Of a DNA stretch of 64,000 nt, positions 1 through 8,289 are shown in pieces. Positions within the stretch are counted from its first letter, which is position 1. Each line of letters begins with the position of its first letter. The notes under the pieces are model-generated. The model was not told where the DNA came from. It saw only the letters and a program-made list of their open reading frames with translations, and did no database searches. The translations under genes were made by a program, and so were the position numbers. The DNA is from Algibacter mikhailovii (GTDB lineage Bacteria > Bacteroidota > Bacteroidia > Flavobacteriales > Flavobacteriaceae), in the NCBI RefSeq assembly GCF_014651495.1, contig NZ_BMWZ01000002.1:186001-250000 (forward strand). Direction: 5' to 3'.

Positions 1-49
1 AAAGATTAATACGATCTTGATACAAGTTCAGGATGACAAAATAAAAAAT

Positions 50-1009
50 ATGTCAGTTTTAGTATATACAGAATCAGAGCAAGGCCAGCTTAAAAAATCA
101 GCTTTAGAAGTAGCTTCTTATGCCAAAGCAGTGGCCAATCAATTAGGAACCACAGTAACTGCCGTTACTATTAACGCAAACAATACAGACGCATTACGCA
201 ACTATGGTGTGGATAAAGCATTATCAGTTAAAAATACGGCTTTAGATAATTTTAACGCGAATACCTACGCCGCTATTATTCAACAAGCCGCAGAACAAGA
301 ATCAGCACAAATCATTGTAATAAGCTCTAGCGCTGATAGTAAATATTTAGCTCCACTACTTGCTGTAGGATTAAATGCAGGATACGCATCAAATGTTGTT
401 GCAACACCTTTAAACACGAGTCCCTTTACAGTAAAACGTAGCGCTTTTACCAATAAAGCTTTTGAAATCACTCAAATTAATACTGAAGTTAAAATTATTG
501 GTGTTTCCAATAATGCATTTGGATTAGTCGAGTCTAGCAGTACAATTTCAGAAGAAGAATTTTCGCCCGCAATTCCTGAATCTAAAATTTCAATAGAATC
601 CATTGACAAAGCAACTGATAAGGTAACTATAGCTGATGCTGAGATAGTAGTTTCAGCAGGAAGAGGTTTAAAAGGTCCTGAAAACTGGGGGATGATTGAA
701 GAACTAGCTGATGTATTAGGCGCAGCTACCGCCTGTTCTAAGCCAGTTTCAGATTTAGGCTGGAGACCTCATGGTGAGCACGTTGGACAAACAGGAAAAC
801 CTGTAGCTTCAAATTTATACATTGCCATTGGTATATCTGGTGCAATACAACATTTAGCCGGTGTTAGTGCTTCAAAAGTAAAAGTTGTAATAAATACAGA
901 CCCTGAAGCTCCATTTTTTAAAGCCGCAGATTATGGCGTAGTTGGAGATGCTTTTCAAGTGGTTCCAGAACTTATAGAAAAATTAAAAGCCTTCAAAGCA
1001 CAGCAATAA
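50..1009 (+). CDS. etfA: Electron transfer flavoprotein alpha subunit
   Basis: The 319-residue product is the alpha subunit of the ETF heterodimer, which takes electrons from acyl-CoA and other dehydrogenases and carries FAD. The C-terminal half holds the family's FAD-binding signature: GRGLKGPENWG, then SDLGWRPHGEHVGQTGK, and GISGAIQHLAGV followed by INTDPEAPFFKAADYG. The N-terminal half (SVLVYTES...) is the usual alpha-beta domain. I chose the ATG at 50 because the frame upstream of it (from a TTG at 17) has no family similarity, while MSVLVYTE is the normal ETF-alpha beginning. The partner etfB would normally lie just upstream, outside the window. Confidence 0.95.
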   Translation: MSVLVYTESEQGQLKKSALEVASYAKAVANQLGTTVTAVTINANNTDALRNYGVDKALSVKNTALDNFNANTYAAIIQQAAEQESAQIIVISSSADSKYLAPLLAVGLNAGYASNVVATPLNTSPFTVKRSAFTNKAFEITQINTEVKIIGVSNNAFGLVESSSTISEEEFSPAIPESKISIESIDKATDKVTIADAEIVVSAGRGLKGPENWGMIEELADVLGAATACSKPVSDLGWRPHGEHVGQTGKPVASNLYIAIGISGAIQHLAGVSASKVKVVINTDPEAPFFKAADYGVVGDAFQVVPELIEKLKAFKAQQ

Positions 1010-1038
1010 ATAATTTTTTATAAATTGTTTAGTACTAT

Positions 1039-1111
1039 AGAACTGCTTAATTTAGCATTTTATACCAAATTCTGCCTTGGCAGTTGGTAAAGTTCTAAAT
1101 TAAACAGTTCT
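1039..1111. repeat. Long nested inverted repeat (cruciform/hairpin)
   Basis: Arms of 17 bases, AGAACTGCTTAATTTAG at 1039-1055 and CTAAATTAAACAGTTCT at 1095-1111, pair with one mismatch. Nested inside them are TACCAA (1063-1068) with TTGGTA (1084-1089) and CTGCC (1072-1076) with GGCAG (1079-1083). It fills most of the gap between etfA and the next gene and is followed by a short T run, so it could end etfA transcription. The size and nesting are larger than the other terminators here. A MITE-like remnant or structured leader is the alternative. Confidence 0.6.
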
Positions 1112-1127
1112 TTACGTTTTTAATATT

Positions 1128-1745
1128 ATGAGTTTAGTCAAATTAAATATAAAGGGAATATCCTACAGCCAAACCCAAAATGGCGCATACGCATTGATTT
1201 TAAATGAAGAAGACGGTGATCGTAAGCTACCCATTGTTATTGGTGCATTTGAGGCACAATCTATTGCTATTGCGTTAGAAAAAGAAATAAGTCCGCCAAG
1301 GCCATTAACACACGATTTATTTAAAAACTTTGCAGATAGATTTGACATTGTAGTTAAACAAGTGATTATTCATAAATTAGTTGATGGTGTATTTTATTCA
1401 AGCTTAATTTGTGAGCGAGATAAAATTGAAGAAATAATTGATGCCAGAACTAGTGATGCCATTGCTTTAGCCTTACGTTTTCAAGCGCCTATTTTTACGT
1501 ATAAGAACATCCTGGACAAAGCGGGAATCTATCTAAAGGTAAACCCGAAAAAAGAGGATGAAGAAAGTCAGGACAGCATACTAATGGATGAATTAGTAGC
1601 CAACGAACTGGAAGTCAATGAAGTCCGCGAAAATTTCCAAGGCAAAACCATTGAGGAACTGCAAAAATTACTTGAAGAAGCTGTAACGAATGAAGATTAT
1701 GAAAAAGCAGCTCATATAAGAGATGAAATTTCAAAACGCGAGTAG
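1128..1745 (+). CDS. Bifunctional nuclease (BFN/DUF151) family protein with UVR motif
   Basis: The 205-residue protein has an N-terminal BFN domain (about residues 1-140; LPIVIGAFEAQSIAIALE, PRPLTHDL, IDARTSDAIALALR), a fold described as having nuclease activity on DNA and RNA in plants and conserved but poorly characterised in bacteria. An acidic linker leads to a UVR motif at the C-terminus (TIEELQKLLEEAVTNEDYEK, then AAHIRDEI), the helical element by which UvrB and UvrC interact. This architecture is standard in Bacteroidota. It lies 16 bp ahead of the nucleoside transporter and may be cotranscribed with it. Its physiological substrate is not known. Confidence 0.88.
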   Translation: MSLVKLNIKGISYSQTQNGAYALILNEEDGDRKLPIVIGAFEAQSIAIALEKEISPPRPLTHDLFKNFADRFDIVVKQVIIHKLVDGVFYSSLICERDKIEEIIDARTSDAIALALRFQAPIFTYKNILDKAGIYLKVNPKKEDEESQDSILMDELVANELEVNEVRENFQGKTIEELQKLLEEAVTNEDYEKAAHIRDEISKRE

Positions 1746-1761
1746 TACTTGCATATAAACT

Positions 1762-3285
1762 ATGAAAAAGCTGTTTTTGTTTTTTGCAATCTGTTTGTTT
1801 TTCTCTACAACAATTAAAGCTCAAAACAGTAAAAACGAAGCCATTTCATCAATTCCCATTCAAGAAACCACTTTAGTGGATTCTACTGAATTAACTTTTG
1901 AAACGCCCATTCAAAACCCAAAACCTAGTGCATTAGAAGAAGCCCCTGTAAAACCGGCAGCACATCCTATCATTCCTAATCAGGGATTCTCCTTAAATAG
2001 TTTATGGCGTGGTATTTTAGGCATGGTATCCTTGATTTTTATTTCATTCCTTTTTAGTAGTAACAGAAAAGCTATTAACTGGAAAATTGTTGGAATAGGC
2101 CTAGCTTTTCAACTTCTCATAGCCATAGGTGTATTAAAAGTAGAAGTCATTAAATCTGCTTTTGAATTTATTGGTGGATTATTTGTAAGTGTTTTGGACT
2201 TTACAAGAGCTGGTAGCAAGTTTTTATTTGAAGGTTTGGTAGTCGATATGGATACTTTTGGTTTTATTTTTGCCTTTCAGGTATTACCTACTATCATTTT
2301 CTTTTCGGCATTAACCTCCGTCCTTTACTATTTCGGTATTATTCAAATAGTGGTAAAAGGTTTTGGATGGCTACTTACTAAACTACTTAAAATTTCTGGA
2401 GCAGAAAGCCTTAGTGTTGCTGGAAATATCTTCTTAGGTCAAACGGAAGCCCCTTTACTTATTAAAGCGTATTTGGAAAAAATGAATAAATCCGAAATGC
2501 TATTGGTTATGATTGGAGGCATGGCAACGGTAGCTGGCGCCGTTCTAGCCGCTTATATAGGGTTTCTTGGAGGCAATGACCCTGCATTACGTTTGTTTTA
2601 TGCCAAACATTTATTAGCAGCCTCTGTCATGGCGGCACCTGGAGCAATTGTCATTTCAAAGATACTTTATCCGCAGGAAGAAGCTGTGAATACTGATGTT
2701 TCTGTGTCACAAGAAAAAATAGGGACTAATTTCCTAGATGCTATTGCCAACGGCACAACAGAAGGCCTAAAATTAGCCGTAAATGTTGGTGCTATGCTTT
2801 TAGTTTTTGTTGCTTTTATAGCTATGTTTAATGGTATTTTAGGATGGGTTGGAGATGTTACCACACTAAATACTTGGGTTGCCGCAAATACTACTTACGA
2901 AAACCTATCATTAGAACTCATTTTAGGTTATACTTTTGCTCCACTGATGTGGCTTATTGGTGTGGCTAAAGAAGACATAGCACTAATGGGTCAACTCTTA
3001 GGAATAAAACTGGCCGCAAGTGAATTTATAGGCTATATCCAATTGGCAGATTTAAAAAATGCCACCAATGCTATTCACCTTAATTATGAAAAATCGATTA
3101 TCATGGCGACCTACATGCTTTGTGGGTTTGCCAATTTTGCATCAATAGGCATTCAAATAGGCGGTATAGGTTCTTTAGCTCCGGGGCAACGAAAAACACT
3201 GTCTCAATTTGGCATGAAGGCCTTAATAGGCGGGACTATTGCCTCCCTAATTTCGGCTACTATAGCAGGCATGATTATAGGGTAA
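1762..3285 (+). CDS. Concentrative nucleoside transporter (CNT/NupC family)
   Basis: A 507-residue inner-membrane nucleoside:cation symporter. The CNT core runs from about residue 80 to the end, with the gate region FIFAFQVLPTIIFFSALTSV, the GQTEAPLLIKAYL substrate loop, and ANFASIGIQIGGIGSLAPGQR near the C-terminus, all diagnostic of the family. Unusually, the core is preceded by a cleavable-looking signal peptide (MKKLFLFFAICLFFSTTIKA) and about 55 Pro/Thr-rich residues, so the mature N-terminus should face the periplasm. It would import nucleosides for salvage. thyA follows 200 bp downstream, a thematic fit but probably its own transcript. Confidence 0.92.
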   Translation: MKKLFLFFAICLFFSTTIKAQNSKNEAISSIPIQETTLVDSTELTFETPIQNPKPSALEEAPVKPAAHPIIPNQGFSLNSLWRGILGMVSLIFISFLFSSNRKAINWKIVGIGLAFQLLIAIGVLKVEVIKSAFEFIGGLFVSVLDFTRAGSKFLFEGLVVDMDTFGFIFAFQVLPTIIFFSALTSVLYYFGIIQIVVKGFGWLLTKLLKISGAESLSVAGNIFLGQTEAPLLIKAYLEKMNKSEMLLVMIGGMATVAGAVLAAYIGFLGGNDPALRLFYAKHLLAASVMAAPGAIVISKILYPQEEAVNTDVSVSQEKIGTNFLDAIANGTTEGLKLAVNVGAMLLVFVAFIAMFNGILGWVGDVTTLNTWVAANTTYENLSLELILGYTFAPLMWLIGVAKEDIALMGQLLGIKLAASEFIGYIQLADLKNATNAIHLNYEKSIIMATYMLCGFANFASIGIQIGGIGSLAPGQRKTLSQFGMKALIGGTIASLISATIAGMIIG

Positions 3286-3485
3286 GCATGTATTAGGAAT
3301 TCTGCATCCTATATAGGAATAACTCATATTGAAAATCTTATAATCTCGTTAATAACTTTTTGATATTATCCCAAACCAAATCCATTAGGTAAGCATCATT
3401 TTTTTTAATTTCGTTTCGCAGATTTTTAACCTGTAATTTTCAACTATTTAAATAAGAGATTCCTTCCTGAGGAAGAATAAGATAT

Positions 3486-4310
3486 ATGCAACAATACCAC
3501 GACTTAGTAAAACACGTTTTAACAAACGGTAATGAGAAAGGCGATAGAACGGGAACAGGGACAAAAAGTGTTTTTGGACATCAAATGCGCTTTGATTTAA
3601 GTGAAGGATTCCCCATGGTAACCACTAAAAAACTTCATTTAAAATCTATTGTTTATGAATTATTATGGTTTCTAAAAGGCGATACTAACACAAAGTATCT
3701 AACTGATAACGGCGTACGTATTTGGAATGAATGGGCGGATGAAAATGGTGACTTAGGACCTGTTTATGGCTACCAATGGCGTAACTGGAATGGCGATGAG
3801 ATTGACCAAATTAAAGAGGTCATTACTGCATTAAAAGAGAATCCAAATAGCAGACGAATGTTAGTCTCTGCTTGGAACCCTTCAGTACTTCCTGATACTT
3901 CCAAGAGTTTCAGTGCAAATGTAGCTAATGGTAAGGCAGCGCTTCCGCCATGTCATGCCTTTTTTCAATTTTATGTGGCTGATGGTAAGCTATCGTGTCA
4001 ACTATACCAACGTAGTGCAGATATATTTTTAGGAGTTCCTTTTAATATTGCATCTTATGCCCTATTCACCATGATGATGGCACAGGTTTGTGGTTATGAG
4101 GCGGGGGAATTTATTCATACGTTTGGCGATGCCCACATTTACAGCAATCATTTTGAACAGTTAGAATTGCAATTATCTAGAGATATTCGGCCATTACCAA
4201 AAATGGTTTTAAATCCAGAAATCAAGGATATTTTTGATTTTGACTTTGAAGATTTTACTTTATTAGACTATAACCCACATCCTCATATAAAAGGCACTGT
4301 GGCTGTTTAA
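3486..4310 (+). CDS. thyA: Thymidylate synthase
   Basis: Converts dUMP to dTMP using 5,10-methylenetetrahydrofolate as methyl donor and reductant. The 274-residue protein has the family landmarks: [13 protein letters not shown] near the N-terminus, the catalytic cysteine in [33 protein letters not shown], and the HIYSNHFEQ nucleotide-binding segment. The length is normal for ThyA, with a short extra loop ([12 protein letters not shown]) before the catalytic Cys. The dihydrofolate it produces is recycled by the DHFR domain encoded 0.7 kb downstream. The two genes are separated by a terminator and a leftward gene, so they are not one operon. Confidence 0.97.
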   Translation: MQQYHDLVKHVLTNGNEKGDRTGTGTKSVFGHQMRFDLSEGFPMVTTKKLHLKSIVYELLWFLKGDTNTKYLTDNGVRIWNEWADENGDLGPVYGYQWRNWNGDEIDQIKEVITALKENPNSRRMLVSAWNPSVLPDTSKSFSANVANGKAALPPCHAFFQFYVADGKLSCQLYQRSADIFLGVPFNIASYALFTMMMAQVCGYEAGEFIHTFGDAHIYSNHFEQLELQLSRDIRPLPKMVLNPEIKDIFDFDFEDFTLLDYNPHPHIKGTVAV

Positions 4311-4320
4311 AAAACAAAAA

Positions 4321-4356
4321 AAACACCTTTAAAATAATTAAAGGTGTTTTTTTTTG
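4321..4356. terminator. Bidirectional intrinsic terminator, thyA / CBM48 gene
   Basis: The stem ACACCTTTA (4323-4331) pairs with TAAAGGTGT (4339-4347), flanked by an A run on the left and a run of nine or more T on the right. It sits between two convergent genes and can serve both strands. Confidence 0.88.
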
Positions 4357-4375
4357 TTCGTTTTTATGTTTGAAA

Positions 4376-4672
4376 CTACAGATTTAACACACTGTTTTCT
4401 GCTCCAGCATAATCATTCCATGCATAAGCATCAGCTTCTGTTTCATTAACGTAAACGCCGTCAACAATATATTTAAACTCATAAGAACTTCCTGCTTCTA
4501 AATCAACAGTTCCTTTAAAAGTTCCGTTCTTTAATTTCTTTAAAACTGCTTTTTTCTCATTCCAATCATTAAAAGATCCTACTACAGAAACTTTCTTTGC
4601 TTCTTCTGCAGGTAATGAAAAAGTAACTTTACAAACTGGTTTGCTCTTCAAAAATTGTTTTTTAATAGCCAT
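4376..4672 (-). CDS. Isoamylase early-set (CBM48-like) domain protein
   Basis: A 98-residue single-domain cytoplasmic protein. The core (VCKVTFSLPAEEAKKVSVVG, then SFNDWNEKKAVLKKLKNG and GSSYEFKYIVDG) is the glycogen/starch-binding beta-sandwich of AMPK-beta and the N-terminal E-set domain of glycogen-branching enzymes and isoamylases. The conserved W of FNDWN and the YEFKYIVDG strand are present. There is no catalytic domain, so it probably binds an alpha-glucan or another protein. Stand-alone copies are common in flavobacteria and their role is unknown. A -7-like box lies upstream and a LacI-type palindrome is about 220 bp before its start. Confidence 0.82.
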   Translation of the reverse strand: MAIKKQFLKSKPVCKVTFSLPAEEAKKVSVVGSFNDWNEKKAVLKKLKNGTFKGTVDLEAGSSYEFKYIVDGVYVNETEADAYAWNDYAGAENSVLNL

Positions 4673-4718
4673 AATATAAATTTTTAGGTATTATCTATTT
4701 TAATTGTGTTGTTCGGTG

Positions 4719-4726
4719 CAAATTTA
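4719..4726 (-). promoter_or_regulatory. Candidate -7 box for the CBM48 gene
   Basis: On the minus strand this reads TAAATTTG, a full match to the flavobacterial TAnnTTTG element, 47 bp before the start codon. No clear TTG -33 element was found at the usual distance, so this is a motif match only. Confidence 0.35.
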
Positions 4727-4894
4727 CAAACTATTTTAATCTGAAGCCTATATAAGTCCCTACAGCGCATAAGAATTATCATTTTGTTAATATCTCTTAA
4801 CAAATAATTGTAGTCCATAAAAAAATTGGCATAAATTTTATATTATTATCAATAGATTTTTTATGTTTTTACCTGATTTTCAGCACCTTTAAAT

Positions 4895-4910
4895 TCGAAA
4901 ACGTTTTCGA
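4895..4910. promoter_or_regulatory. LacI-family-like operator palindrome
   Basis: TCGAAAACGTTTTCGA is a perfect 16-bp palindrome with the central CG and GAAAA/TTTTC half-sites typical of LacI/GalR-family operators such as cre sites. It lies 83 bp upstream of the 2TM-DHFR start and 223 bp upstream of the CBM48 start. No LacI-family gene is in the window. A role in regulating the glucan-binding gene would make most biological sense, but this is inference. Confidence 0.55.
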
Positions 4911-4992
4911 AAACCTTCATTTTACTAGTAATTCAACTATCATTATGATGTCAGCAAAAAAATTCTAACTTTACACTCCATATTTTAAAACT

Positions 4993-5910
4993 ATGTTCGG
5001 CAAGAAGAAAACGAATCCATCTATAGACAAAGAACAATTAGAATTATTAGAAAATGCTCAAAAACGTATCAAGCAAAAAAAAGCTTTATATGTCCATTTT
5101 ATTTTCTTTTTAATTGGTAGCGTACTCTTAATTGTTGCCAATACGGTGCTTGGTATTGGCAAGGAATTTACCTTATTTGGTAAAGAGTGGTTCCTCATTG
5201 CTATTTTAGTTTGGTTATTCTTTTTAATCTATCACGTATTTAATGTGTTTGTCACGAATAGATTCTTGGGGAAAGCTTGGGAGCAAAAACAAATGGCTAA
5301 ACTAGTATCAAAACAACAGACACGTATTGAAAAAATAAAATCAAAACTTATCAAAGAAGAAACCTTATTAGCAGAAAGTGAATTACAATCTGAAGCCAAT
5401 GAGAACATTGAAATCAAAAAAACGGGCCTTACCATCATTGTTGCTGCTTCAGAAAACAATGCTATTGGTAAAGGGAATAAACTAATATGGCATCTTAGCG
5501 ATGATTTAAAACGATTCAAAGCATTAACAAACGGCCATCATATTATCATGGGAAGAAAAACTTTTGAAAGTTTCCCTAAGCCGCTTCCTAATAGAACGCA
5601 TGTTGTTATTACACGACAAAGTGATTATAAAGCACCAAAAGGGGTTATTATTGTAAATAGCCTAACTGACGCCCTAGATGCCAGTAGAAGTGATTCTCAA
5701 CCATTTGTTATTGGTGGTGGTGAGATTTACAAACAAGCATTGCCTTTGGCGGACACCCTAGAATTAACTCGGGTACACGAAAACTTTGATGCCGATACGT
5801 TTTTCCCAATTGTTGACGAAAATATTTGGAAGGAAACCGCCAATACATTTCATCAAAAAGATGATAAGCATGATTATGAATTCTCGTTTATTACTTATAC
5901 CAAACAGTAA
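4993..5910 (+). CDS. folA: 2TM domain fused to dihydrofolate reductase
   Basis: A 305-residue fusion. Residues about 14-110 form a 2TM domain: amphipathic helix, two membrane helices (ALYVHFIFFLIGSVLLIVAN; WFLIAILVWLFFLIYHVFNV) and a basic coiled segment. Residues about 144-305 are a full-length DHFR, with LTIIVAASENNAIGKGNKL, the acid-bearing WHLSDDLKRFK, the NADPH-binding IMGRKTFESF and FVIGGGEIYKQAL. It reduces dihydrofolate to tetrahydrofolate, needed by ThyA. The fusion would tether the enzyme to the cytoplasmic face of the inner membrane. Both parts are in one uninterrupted frame with intact motifs, so I read it as a genuine fusion. Confidence 0.93.
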   Translation: MFGKKKTNPSIDKEQLELLENAQKRIKQKKALYVHFIFFLIGSVLLIVANTVLGIGKEFTLFGKEWFLIAILVWLFFLIYHVFNVFVTNRFLGKAWEQKQMAKLVSKQQTRIEKIKSKLIKEETLLAESELQSEANENIEIKKTGLTIIVAASENNAIGKGNKLIWHLSDDLKRFKALTNGHHIIMGRKTFESFPKPLPNRTHVVITRQSDYKAPKGVIIVNSLTDALDASRSDSQPFVIGGGEIYKQALPLADTLELTRVHENFDADTFFPIVDENIWKETANTFHQKDDKHDYEFSFITYTKQ

Positions 5911-5932
5911 GTCATTAATATAGTATTCCATT

Positions 5933-6832
5933 TTATAATTGGATACGGTAAATCAGTTCCAGTTTAAAAAACATACTACCTTGTATTTTAGGATTATTTT
6001 GTTGCCTATCATCGCCAAAGTTAAATGCGATAAATCCAAAATCAATTTTATCACCATAAGTATGTACTTCATAATCATCACTAGCATAGCCAAGCTTGGC
6101 TCTGAGTATGGTATTTTTAAACAATCTATTATATTGTGCATATCCTGCAAATTCTAAAGAGTTTAATTGCACATATTGATTTAAGTCATTTTGTTCTATA
6201 TTAAAACTCCGCCCTATTCCAAAATAACTAAAACCATAAGTAAACTCCCCCGAGGTGTAATTTATATCTACCGAAATAGGCATAAAAATATCCATCTCTA
6301 TTTTTTTATCCTTACTTAAAGAATACCATCCTAAAATAGGCGTGGTATAAAACCCAAAAGCTTCGGAAGAACTATATAAACCAAAACGATATAGAACATT
6401 TTCCCGCTTTTGATATTTTAAAATTCCAAAACCACCCATAAAAAAATCATTACTTGAAACATCATGATAATCGGATGCTATTTTAGGCAAAAAGACTAAA
6501 GTCATTCCCCATCTTTCAGAAAACGTTGAGCTTAAACCTACTTTTAAGGTGGTACTATATAAATTTGTAAAAGGGCTTTCTAAACCATTCTGTGGAGGAT
6601 ACAACTGCAATTTATTTCTGCTAAATATACCGCCAGTGATTATTGCATTGTTTTTATTTAGAACTATTGGGAGGGTTAAATTAGCCTCTAGGGTTGAAAT
6701 ATAGGTACTACCCTCAGCGCCTTCAAAATTATTTTGAAAACTACGACCATAACCTAACTTTAAAACATCAACATAGTCCTGCGAAAAACAGATGATTGGA
6801 AAAAGTAAAATGGTTAAATATAATTTTATCAA
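5933..6832 (-). CDS. DUF6268-type outer membrane beta-barrel protein
   Basis: The 299-residue protein has a Sec signal peptide (MIKLYLTILLFPIICFSQ) and a body of alternating aromatic/polar beta strands ending in ELIYRIQL, whose alternating hydrophobics resemble a terminal barrel strand. The overall pattern (LKLGYGRSFQNNFEG..., GLSSTFSERWGMTLVFLPKI, GIGRSFNI) resembles the DUF6268 barrels of Bacteroidota. No catalytic motif is visible and the function is unknown. It converges on the DHFR gene with a gap of about 20 bp. Confidence 0.72.
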   Translation of the reverse strand: MIKLYLTILLFPIICFSQDYVDVLKLGYGRSFQNNFEGAEGSTYISTLEANLTLPIVLNKNNAIITGGIFSRNKLQLYPPQNGLESPFTNLYSTTLKVGLSSTFSERWGMTLVFLPKIASDYHDVSSNDFFMGGFGILKYQKRENVLYRFGLYSSSEAFGFYTTPILGWYSLSKDKKIEMDIFMPISVDINYTSGEFTYGFSYFGIGRSFNIEQNDLNQYVQLNSLEFAGYAQYNRLFKNTILRAKLGYASDDYEVHTYGDKIDFGFIAFNFGDDRQQNNPKIQGSMFFKLELIYRIQL

Positions 6833-6968
6833 AACACATAATTAAACTTCAATATACTGATTTATTGACAGTTGCAAACACATCGTGTTTTCATAAACCT
6901 AAATAGTTAAACTAGAAATAGAAATCTAATCCCCAAAAATCCTAACTTAGCGAAACAACATCAGCTTT

Positions 6969-8252
6969 ATGAGTAAAAAAATAGGTCTTAAAGAAGCCAT
7001 GTCCATAGGTATTGGAGGAATGGTTGGTGGTGGTATTTTTGCTGTATTGGGTTTAGCGGTTTCTTTATCTAAGGGTGGCACACCCATCGCTTTTCTATTT
7101 GCCGGTGCCATAGCTTTAATCACATCTTATAGTTATGTAAAGCTATCCTTAGCATTTCCAGACCGCGGCGGCACTGTTAAATTTATAAACCAAGGTTTTG
7201 GCAAATCATTATTTAGTGGAGGTATTAACAATTTGCTATGGTTATCCTATATAATTATGCTTTCACTTTATGCCTCGGCATTCGGGTCTTATGCGCCAAA
7301 CTTATTTCAGATTACAGGTACAGCAATGGACTTTCATATTTATGCCACGAGTATTATTATTTTAGCCACTGGCATTAATTATTACAGCATAAAGGTGGTA
7401 GGAAAAATAGAATCTTATGCCGTAATTATTAAGTTAATCATACTGTTATCATTTGTATTCATTGGTGTTTATGGTTTATCAGGCAATCCTAACCTTTCGC
7501 AATTAAACATTTCAAGTTGGGAGGCTCCAATAAGCCTTTTAACTGGGGGCATGGTTATTTTTGTTGCCTATGAAGGCTTTGAGCTAATTGCCAATGCTGC
7601 GCCAGACATCATAAATCCAGAAAAAAACATCCCTAAAGCCTATTTTTATTCAGTACTTTTTGTGATTCTGTTATATGTTATTATTGCCATAGTCACTATA
7701 GGCTCACTCCCTTTTAGTGCTATCGCCACTGCCGAAGATTATGTATTAGCTGAGGCAGCAAAACCAATGCTTGGACAAACAGGCTTTACCATCATTACAA
7801 TTGCCGCCTTAATATCTACCTTTTCTGCAATTAATGCCTCTCTATATGGAGGCAGTCGCGTGAGCTATGAAATTGCAGAAGACGATGAACTACCGCATCA
7901 CTTAACATATCAATTATGGAACCAACCCATAGGTTTATTAATCACAGCTATAGCCACTTTGGTCCTTTCAAACCTTTTAGAATTAGAAAGTATTTCTACC
8001 GCCGGTAGTGTAGGATTCCTATTAATATTCGCCATTGTAAATCTTGTTGCTCTTAAACTTTATAAGCCTATTAAAAGCAACAGAATTGTGCCCTTCATAG
8101 GATTCTTACTTTGTTCTATTTCCTTAATAATTCTAATAAAACAGCAGTACACATCAAATAAGACGGGCGTTATTGTTGCTGTTTCTATAATTGTTTTTTG
8201 CTTTACAGCAGAGCTTATCTACAAGAAACAAAAATCAAGTAAACCTTCTTAA
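6969..8252 (+). CDS. APC-superfamily amino acid permease
   Basis: A 427-residue integral membrane protein with about 12 predicted helices. The first helix carries the APC signature IGIGGMVGGGIFAVLG (broken-helix GxGIF motif), and GGMVIFVAYEGFELIANAAPDIINPEKNIPKA-like text at about residues 195-225 matches TM6 of the family. It would import an amino acid or amine with protons or sodium; the substrate cannot be read from sequence. The FAD oxidoreductase gene follows 37 bp later, so the two may be cotranscribed. Confidence 0.9.
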   Translation: MSKKIGLKEAMSIGIGGMVGGGIFAVLGLAVSLSKGGTPIAFLFAGAIALITSYSYVKLSLAFPDRGGTVKFINQGFGKSLFSGGINNLLWLSYIIMLSLYASAFGSYAPNLFQITGTAMDFHIYATSIIILATGINYYSIKVVGKIESYAVIIKLIILLSFVFIGVYGLSGNPNLSQLNISSWEAPISLLTGGMVIFVAYEGFELIANAAPDIINPEKNIPKAYFYSVLFVILLYVIIAIVTIGSLPFSAIATAEDYVLAEAAKPMLGQTGFTIITIAALISTFSAINASLYGGSRVSYEIAEDDELPHHLTYQLWNQPIGLLITAIATLVLSNLLELESISTAGSVGFLLIFAIVNLVALKLYKPIKSNRIVPFIGFLLCSISLIILIKQQYTSNKTGVIVAVSIIVFCFTAELIYKKQKSSKPS

Positions 8253-8289
8253 GCTATTTCCTCATCCTAAAATTCAGTAATTTCGCCAT

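Larger units (their letters stand above)
4673..4992. other. Divergent intergenic region with regulatory signals
   Basis: This 320-bp AT-rich region separates the leftward CBM48 gene from the rightward 2TM-DHFR gene. It holds a leftward TAnnTTTG box (4719-4726), a perfect 16-bp LacI-type palindrome (4895-4910) and a near-match -7 box (TAACTTTA, 4966-4973) 20 bp before the DHFR start. No ORF or RNA gene was seen in it. Confidence 0.6.

Noticed and set aside
1-49. Tail of an upstream etfB gene
   Set aside because: Only a few codons would be present and none of the possible reading frames shows a recognisable EtfB C-terminus.
4826-4842. Sigma-54-like TTGGCAT element in the CBM48/DHFR spacer
   Set aside because: The -24 half fits loosely but the -12 part lacks the GC dinucleotide, so the match is not convincing.
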